From the NCBI GenBank assembly GCA_910578525.1, contig CAJTRF010000009.1:1-33513 (forward strand): 33,513 bases of DNA, given 5' to 3'. The stretch is from an uncultured Mycoplasmatales bacterium (lineage in GTDB: Bacteria > Bacillota_I > Bacilli_A > Mycoplasmatales > Mycoplasmoidaceae). The position numbers and the translations under genes are program-made. This document shows positions 26,272-33,513 of the stretch, in pieces. Positions within the stretch are counted from its first letter, which is position 1; every line of letters begins with the position of its first letter. The notes beneath the pieces were generated by a model. That model was not told the origin of the DNA. It searched no databases and saw only the letters and a list, made by a program, of their open reading frames with translations.

Positions 26272-29200
26272 ATGAAAATTAGAAAAATATTTGTGATCTT
26301 ATCATTGCTTGCGTTGGTTCCAACAACATCTGTTCTTTCAACTTCGTGTTCAAAACACCAAAGTGCTTTGGACGAGTTTTTAGATGTTGATTACACATGG
26401 GATGATGTGGAACATAAAAAAAACTCCATGATAAGTGGTGTTGAAAGAAATTCTGGAATTGAATGAAGGTCATCAAAAAAACTTCAAGCAAAATACTTGA
26501 GAGAAGAAGACTATACAAAAGAAAGAGCAGAAACATACCAATCTAATCTTGAATTAGAACTTGATCAATTTAAAGAACAACCAAATGCTAGTGCAAACGA
26601 AGCTTTTGACTTACTAAATGAAGAAGAGAAAAAAGAAAGTTTAAATACTTTTGATTGAGCATTAGTTAACAAACATATGGATACCCTTAGAAGCAATGCT
26701 TATAGTAAAATTTCATCAATTGATGGTTTATCAGATAAAAATAAAGCTTCATTATATGATGATGTGTGTAAAAAATTTAATGAAATCTTATTTAATGCAA
26801 AGAATCAAAAACTTGATTTTCAAGGTACAATTGATTTTATTGATTCCGAAATTGATAAATACATTGAGGGTGAAATACCAAGCAAATCTAAAAAAATGAT
26901 TGCTGAGAACTCTCTATATTCTTTTGTTACATCACAAGATTTTTCAATTAATAATAAATTATTAAATGGAGATGGTACTTTTTCATTCACATCATGAGAA
27001 CAAGCATCTGCTGATGAAGAAAAGAAAGTAATCGAAGATAAAATGTTATCCAATCTTTTCACTTTTGAAAAGTTACCTGTAAGTAAAACAACAGTCTCAA
27101 ATGATTACTATTTTTCATTTAAAATTAACAATTTGGAATGGAAAAATTTGATCACTGCAAAAATTAATATTACTTTTATTCTTATAGACAAAGATTCAAG
27201 TGAAGAATTAGCTTCTATTGATTTTTCAGACATAGAAGTCATCGAAAACAAGCAAGGACTAGCTACTATTTTCGGGCGATATTTGCAAAAAATTACTTAT
27301 GATAAGAATGAAGATGCAGCAACCTATAGTTCTTTTAAAAACCAAGCACAAGCAGATGGTATAAGCATAAATGGTAAAAAGTTTTTAACTTACGATTTTA
27401 TTGAATATATTGCTTCTATTAATTTAAATTCATTATCATTAAGTGAAAAAGAACAAATTGCTGAAGTTACTTCAAACAATTCTATTTCTTTTGGAGCTTT
27501 TTGCGAATTTGTTGATGATGATCAAAAAACATCAGGTACAGTTATTTTAACACCATGTATTTATGACCCTTCTATTTTGTCATCTAGTGAAGATAAAGAG
27601 GCTGCTATTATAGTTCAGTCTGAAAAGAATCTATCATTTCCTCTAACTGTGAGTGCAAATGATGATATCAAAGAAATTTTATTTAATGAAGATTCTATAG
27701 TATCTACTGTTGATGCTATAAATTCTTCACTTTCTTCTTTTGAATATTATGCAAACGACAATAATTTAAACAAAATTAAGAAAAATGTTAGTGACACCAC
27801 ACGAATATATGATATAGAAATTTCATATATGGTTTTTGGGTCACTAAGCAATGTTATAAGTATTATTACTGATATTGCTACTTCCCCTCTTTCACTTTCT
27901 ATTGACTTTGCTTCTACTGCGTTCGATGTCTATGAAATGATTAATTCATTTCCTTGAGTAAAGACTATAAAAGAAGTTGCTAAGGAACAATATGATGAAT
28001 TTTTAGAAGCACGTAATTCTGATGAATTCAAAGAAATAGAACAAGCAGTTAAAAATAATAATTTACGCCAACATCAAAGAGAAATAGAAACAGAAGCAAA
28101 AGAGTTTTTAACAGAATCAAAAGATGCTCCAAACACTTATGAAATAACAGCACCAGAAGAATTAATAAAACAATTTGAAGATAAATACGGTTTAAATAGG
28201 GAAAATGCTATTAAGAAGATTAGTTCTAGACAACAAGATAAAGTTCAATTGACTATAACATCTTTTGGTGGTGCTTTGCAATTTATCGCTAACGCTGCAA
28301 AATTATTTTTGTGAAAAAAAGCCACTACTTTCTTTGAAAAATCTATAAGAATTATGGACTTTAATGCATATTCTATGTCTTTTCTTCCAGGATTAGCTAG
28401 AAATGTAAGCGCCACTGAAGCAACGACAATCATTCCTTCTTTTAGAGTTCAAGATATTGCATTTGGTGCTCGAGGTGACATGTTAAAAAACGAGTTAAAA
28501 CTTTTTGATAGTAAAAAAGCCTATAACTTAATGAAAAAAGACATAGGTGTTCTTGAAGACGCCATAAATAAAGGGAACACATTTTTAGAAACCGCACACA
28601 TGAAACTTGAAGAAGGTTTAAACAATATAATTGATACATATCATACTATTGATGCAGCTCAAAAAGATTTAATTGGTATTAAAACTTTAGATTCTATTGT
28701 TCTGCCAGAAGCGGCGTTTGCGTCTGACCAAACTGTTTTAGCAATGTTTCAAGCAAATAGATCTATTATTGATGAAGGAAAACATTTTTTAGATGATGCG
28801 GCTTTTTTTACACAATGACATGATTCGTTAATTAATCAAGGATTGCCATATTATTACACAACTTTATTTCGTCAAAAAAACATACCAGAAGGTCAAACAG
28901 CTTTATCTTTAGCAAAAGAATACATGCCAAATACATACAATTATTTCACAGAACAAATTGATAAAGTTATCAACATAGATTACACTTCAAAATTATCAGA
29001 AATACAAAAGCAAGTTGTTGATACAGATTTATCAATATGAGCATCCACATCAGCTTATGACACAGTTTTGAAGAGAAATAAATATTTGTGTAGGACTTCT
29101 TCTGGTGAACAAATGGTTGAATCTGCTTTATCAAGCACACGAGCACACGAATATATTCAAAATAATTTTAAAAATTGGGAATTAGGTTCTTCACAGTGAG

Positions 29201-29679
29201 TTTGTGCTGATCCAACAAAAGCAGCAGAAAATTTTATTGATTTAGGTTTTGAGGAAACAATCGAACTAACTTCAAAAAAAGTAAAATATTATGGATATTC
29301 TGGTGCTACTTCTGGTCAGAAATTAACAAAATATGGTTTTTGCCAAAAAGTTAGCGAAAAAAATTCTATGTGATTAAAAAATGCTCAAGTTGATTCTGGT
29401 GTTCAACAACAAATTTATGAAGTTTTATCAAGCGACACACCTATTGAAACAAAAAAAGGAATTTTAGCTGATATAAGAGACACATCAGAAATGGTATATA
29501 CTGATCAATCAAAATGACAAACAGCGACTGCTGTACAATATGACGCTAATTCTTTTACTAACGGTATAAAATGGATTGAAAGATTTTCTTTTTGAACAAT
29601 ATTGGGTTTTAACGCTCTCGCATCTATATTAAGAGAAGTTGTTTATGATTTTAAAACAAGAATGCAAATGTATGATTAA
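26272..29679 (+). CDS. Large surface lipoprotein A
   Basis: A 1,135-residue predicted lipoprotein. The signal peptide MKIRKIFVILSLLALV ends in a STSC lipobox with C26 as the acylated residue. A charged helical region follows, then a middle domain with ITAKINITFILIDKDSS and a repeat-like EKEQIAEVTSNNSIS block. Two hydrophobic stretches lie near residues 520-560, further helices follow (EQIDKVINIDYTSK), and a hydrophobic segment ending REVVYDFKTR lies close to the C-terminus. Many TGA-coded Trp break the standard-code frame; I followed it to TAA 29677-29679. It is a paralogue of 29778-33200. An upstream in-frame ATG (26221) would add 17 residues before the signal and is less likely. The function is unknown; adhesion or a membrane complex is possible. 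Confidence 0.8.
26395..26618 (+). repeat. 224-bp identical tract, copy in lipoprotein A
   Basis: Identical base for base to 29910-30133. Near identity continues to about 26675 with two changes, and beyond both edges the paralogues diverge strongly. It encodes WDDVEHKKNSMISG and the following helices. Confidence 0.9.
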
Positions 29680-29712
29680 AACAAATATATTAAGCAAAAA
29701 ATAGTAATTATT

Positions 29713-29740
29713 TTGTGTTATATTTATGCCTATATATAAT
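29713..29740 (+). promoter_or_regulatory. Promoter of lipoprotein B
   Basis: TTGTGT (29713-29718), a 16-nt spacer and TATAAT (29735-29740), 37 nt before the ATG. This gives lipoprotein B a promoter separate from lipoprotein A. Confidence 0.55.
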
Positions 29741-29777
29741 ATTAAAGAATGTTATATTAATAAGAAAGGCAATGTAT

Positions 29778-32700
29778 ATGAAGTTTAAGAAAGTTTTATC
29801 TTTTTTTTCAACAATATTATTATGTGTATCGATTTCCACAACAGCTTTTGTTTCAACTTCGTGCTCGAAAAACAAAGATGTTTTGGACGAGTTTTTGATT
29901 GCTGATCATACATGGGATGATGTGGAACATAAAAAAAACTCCATGATAAGTGGTGTTGAAAGAAATTCTGGAATTGAATGAAGGTCATCAAAAAAACTTC
30001 AAGCAAAATACTTGAGAGAAGAAGACTATACAAAAGAAAGAGCAGAAACATACCAATCTAATCTTGAATTAGAACTTGATCAATTTAAAGAACAACCAAA
30101 TGCTAGTGCAAACGAAGCTTTTGACTTACTAAACGAAGAAGAGGAAAAAGAAAGTTTAAATACTTTTGATTGAGCATTAGTTAACAAACACGCAGATGAC
30201 CTTAAAAACGAGATATACAACAAAATTTTATCAATTGACGGATTAACAGACAAAGATAGGGCCTCACTTTATGATTCGGCTTCTAAAAAATATAACGAAA
30301 TCTTATTTAATGCAAAAAATCAAAAATCTGATTTTCAAGGAACACTAGATTATGTTAATTCAGAAGTTGAAAAATACATTAAAGAAGAATTACCAAGTGC
30401 ATCAAAAAAAATGGTTGCCAATAACTCTCTCTATTCTTTTGTGACATCGCAAGATTTTTCAATCAATAAACAACTATTGGATGGAGATGGTAGTTTTTCA
30501 TTTAGATTATGAGAAAAATCTACTTCTGATCAGGAAAAAAGAACAATCGAAGGCAAAATGTTACCGAATATTTTCACTTTCGAAAAGTTGCCAGTAAATG
30601 AAGGTACTGTATCTAACAAATATTCTTTTTCATTTAAAATAAGCGATTTGGAATGAAAAAATTTAATCACTGCAAAAATTAATATTACTTTTATTCTTAC
30701 AGACAAAGATTCAAGTGAAGAATTAGCTTCTTTTCAATTTCCTGATATAGAAGTTATAGATAGCAAACAAGGTTTTGCTATTGCTTTAGAACAACATATA
30801 GAAAAAATTTCTCTTGACAAAAACGAGGATGCGCCCGGATATCGCTCTTTCAAAGCAGAAGTAGAAAATACTGCTATTGAAATAGACGGTAAAAAATTTA
30901 TAACAAATGACTTGCTATCATCTGTTGCTTCCCTTAATTTAGATTCATTATCATTGAACGAAAAAGAACAAATTGCTGAAGTTACTTCAAACAATTCTAT
31001 TTCTTTTGGAGCTTTTTGTGAATTTGTTGATGATGATCAAAAAACTTCTGGTACAGTAAATTTAAATTTATGTATTTATGATCCTTTAGCATTATCACCA
31101 ACTGGTCAACAAGAAAACGCTGTTTTTATTCAACAAAAAAACACTATATCTTTCCCATTAAATGTGGATCTAAATGATGAGGCTAAAGATGTATTATTTA
31201 ATGAAGATTCAGTTCTATCAACAACTGAATCTATAAGTTCTGCTTTATCTTCTTTTGAATATTATGCAGATAAAAAAAATTTAGATGACATTGAAAAAAA
31301 TGCTAAAGACACAACTAAAATATACAAGTTTGCAATTTCTTACTCTGTTTTTGCTACACTTACTAATGTTGCAAGTTTTGTTGTTGATGCACTTGTTGGT
31401 ACTAGTTTTATTGTTCTTGATATTGGTTCTTTTGCTGTCGACATTTACGAAATTTTAGATGTTATTCCTTGAACTAAAACAGCAAAAGATGCGGCTGCTG
31501 AACAAAAAAATGAATTTTTAGAGGCACGTAATTCAGACGAATTTAAGAAAATTCAAGAAGCTGTTAACCAAGGAAATTTACGTCAAAGTCAAAGAGAAGT
31601 AGAAAATAAAGCAAAAGAATTTTTAACAGAATCAAAAGATACACCAAATTGTTATCAAATAACAACACCAGAAGACTTAATAAAAAACTTTGAAGATAAA
31701 TATGGTTTAAATAGGGAAAATGCTATCAAAAGAATTGATTCTGCACAAAGAGACATAATCAGTTTAGCAAAAGTTACTGCAGGGTCTTTAATACAAACAT
31801 TAGGGAAAGCGTTAGAACTTTTCTTGTGAGAAAAAGCAACAACATTTTTCCAAAAATCTATAAAAATTATGGATTTTAATGCTTTTTCAATGTCTATGCT
31901 TCCAGGATTAGCAAGAAATAGTTATGCTTCTGGAAAAACGACAGTATTTATTTCTTCATCATGTATACAAGATGTCGGGTTCTGTGCAAGGAACGACATA
32001 TTTATAAATGAATTAAAACTCTTTGACATGGATAAAGGGTATGAAATGATGGCAAAAGACTATAAAATCATCCAAGAGGCTGTTAAAGAAGGAAAAGAAT
32101 TTTTAAACCCCGCTTTAGCAAGATTTCAAACAGAATATGGAAGTATATTACAAACTTTTGGTTCTGTTGAAAATGCAAAAAAATCTTTAGTTGGGTTGAA
32201 TATGTTGGAAGCTGTTTCTTTACCGTCTTCAGCGTTTTCTTCAAATGCTTTTATTTTAAGTGCACTTCAATCAAACAGATACACGATTGAAGAAGGGAAG
32301 CATTTTCTTGATAACTCACAATTTATTAGTCAGATGCATGATATTCTTATTGAAAAAGGTTTAGCAGACACTTACAAAACACGATTTGGTGAAGAAATAT
32401 TGGAACAAGGATTTACATCAACGATTGAAGCTGCAAAACAATACATGCCAAATTCTTACAAATATTTCTCTGAACAAATTGATAAAGTTATGAATATCAA
32501 CTTCACTTCAAAAATACCAGAAATACAAAAACAACTTATTGACACTGATCTATCAATATGATCAACAGCACTAACTCATGATACAGTTTTAAATAGAGAT
32601 ATTTATAAATGTACAACACAAACAGGTCAAGATATGGTAAAAAACGCTTTATCTAAAACACGTGCAGATAAATACATTGCAAACAACTTTAAAGATGTTG

Positions 32701-33200
32701 AACTTTCTTCATCAGCTTGAGCTTGTGCCGATCCAACGCAAGCTGCTAAAGATTTTGTAGATTTAGGTTTTGAAGAGGCAATCGAGGTTACTTCCTCAAG
32801 AGTTAAATATTATGGATATTCTGGAGGTACTTCTGGTCAAACATTATCAAAATATGGTTTTTGTAAAAAGGTTTCAGAAAAAAATTCTAATTGATTAAGA
32901 AGAGATGTAGTTGAATCTCAAACGCAAGAAGAAATTTATAAAGTTTTATCTTCAGATGTAACACCCGAACAAAAAGGCGTATTGTTATCTGAAATAAGCG
33001 AAAACGCAGATATGATTTATAAAGATAGAGCGAAATGATCAACAGCACAAGATGTGCAATGTGATGTTACATCTCTATCAGGCAATATAGAAAAGATTGA
33101 AAGATTCTCTTTTTGAGCGATACTTGTTTTGAGCATTGTTACATCTGTATTAAGAGAAATTGTTTATGAGTTTAAAACAAGAGTGCAAATTATTGAATAG
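29778..33200 (+). CDS. Large surface lipoprotein B
   Basis: A 1,140-residue tandem paralogue of lipoprotein A, similar along its whole length. The signal peptide MKFKKVLSFFSTILL is unlike that of A but also ends STSC (C29). The domain order is the same: helical N-terminus, ITAKINITFILTDKDSS, the EKEQIAEVTSNNSIS block, central hydrophobic stretch, YMPNSYKYFSEQIDKV and a C-terminal REIVYEFKTR. AGAAAGG 8 nt before the ATG at 29778 favours it over the ATG at 29772. TGA codons are Trp and the frame ends at TAG 33198-33200. The gene ends within 5 bases of the end of a transposase gene. The function is unknown. Confidence 0.8.
29910..30133 (+). repeat. 224-bp identical tract, copy in lipoprotein B
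   Basis: Exact match of 26395-26618 at an offset of 3,515 bp. A second very similar block lies at about 27445-27528 and 30957-31040. Confidence 0.9.
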
Positions 33201-33513
33201 AATACTAGGTCAAAACCAAACTTCTCAGTAACTTAGTTTGATAGAGATTATTATGTAGTTCAATCGATGATTTATAGTTTAATTCAGGTATTCATAGATT
33301 GTTTATTCAATCTATAACCTGATTTATTTCTTGTTGAGATATATTTATAAAGTCTGTTTGTTTAGGAAATTTCCTTCTTATAAGTTTGTTAATATTTTCA
33401 ATACTGCCCTTTTCACATGAGCAATATGGATGACAAAAATAAACCAATATTGATTTACAAGCGTTATAAATAGATTTTCTAAACTCTTGTCATTCTCAAA
33501 ATTCTGATCCATT
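33201..33513 (-). mobile_element. IS30-family insertion sequence, partial
   Basis: The transposase fragment implies an insertion sequence whose 3' end lies at or just left of 33205, touching the stop codon of lipoprotein B. The exact end and any target duplication are not visible. Confidence 0.7.
33205..33513 (-). CDS. IS30-family transposase, C-terminal part (cut by window edge)
   Basis: The last 102 residues of a DDE transposase running in from the right edge. NGSEF is the region of the second catalytic Asp. YFCHPYCSCEKGSIENINK contains the conserved HPY...GSxEN stretch with the catalytic Glu, and LIRRKFPKQTDF follows; all are characteristic of IS30/IS1138-type elements. TGA codons are Trp, so the element is adapted to this genetic code. 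It ends at TAG 33205-33207, back to back with lipoprotein B. The N-terminus and the inverted repeats cannot be judged. Confidence 0.88.

Noticed and set aside
26279..26536. Reverse-strand ORF repeated at 29785-30051
   Set aside because: Both copies are antisense shadows of the identical tract in the two lipoproteins; the similarity reflects the coding-strand repeat.
1..33513. tRNA, rRNA, riboswitch or CRISPR array
   Set aside because: No cloverleaf with a GTTCRA loop, no rRNA-like stretch, no regularly spaced repeats and no recognisable riboswitch core were found by eye on either strand.

Overview
The window reads as a chromosome segment of a Mollicute (mycoplasma-type bacterium). Base composition is very AT-rich. 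TGA is read as tryptophan: almost every gene has in-frame TGA codons where its family has Trp, and genes end only in TAA or TAG. Many genes have a TATAAT box 6-8 nt before the ATG and no Shine-Dalgarno sequence, so leaderless mRNAs are likely. Three lipoproteins with a mycoplasma-type lipobox and phase-variation tracts fit a host-associated organism. The anaerobic ribonucleotide reductase, rubredoxin and flavodiiron protein suggest an oxygen-poor niche. The species cannot be fixed from this sequence; the Malacoplasma/Ureaplasma side of the class is only a guess.

Layout. 1-824: a lipoprotein gene on the minus strand whose promoter contains an A18 tract. 825-3895: ychF, purA and tdk on the plus strand. 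3899-8921: a glycan/activation block with a membrane GT2 glycosyltransferase (minus), a nucleotidyltransferase overlapping a eukaryote-type phosphomannomutase (plus), an Sfp-type phosphopantetheinyl transferase overlapping galU (minus), and pth (plus). 9027-11841: an anaerobic ribonucleotide reductase locus. Its NrdD lacks the C-terminal glycyl-radical domain, and that domain is a separate 66-residue gene downstream of nrdG. 11886-14190: a LemA and DUF3137-like pair (minus).

14244-18949 looks accessory. Three direct copies of a small gene with a constant head and variable tail bracket two cassettes. The first is rubredoxin plus flavodiiron protein. The second is a phase-variable EcoRI-type adenine methylase with an overlapping PD-(D/E)XK nuclease, plus a PHP phosphoesterase. 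19054-26136: a MATE transporter, dnaX and a heterodimeric ABC exporter. 26272-33200: two tandem paralogous lipoproteins of about 1,140 residues that share a 224-bp identical tract. An IS30-family transposase runs in from the right edge.

How the genes fit together. NrdD, NrdG and the detached radical domain would make dNTPs without oxygen, with tdk salvaging thymidine. The flavodiiron protein and rubredoxin would remove the oxygen or NO that destroys glycyl radicals. GalU, the phosphomannomutase, the nucleotidyltransferase and the GT2 enzyme probably supply a surface glycan or glycolipid. The A18 promoter tract, the (GA)10 tract in the methylase and the near-identical lipoprotein blocks all point to surface and epigenetic variation. 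No tRNA, rRNA or CRISPR array was found, and no gene-free stretch exceeds 300 bases; the longest, 14530-14721, holds only the rubredoxin promoter that I can recognise.
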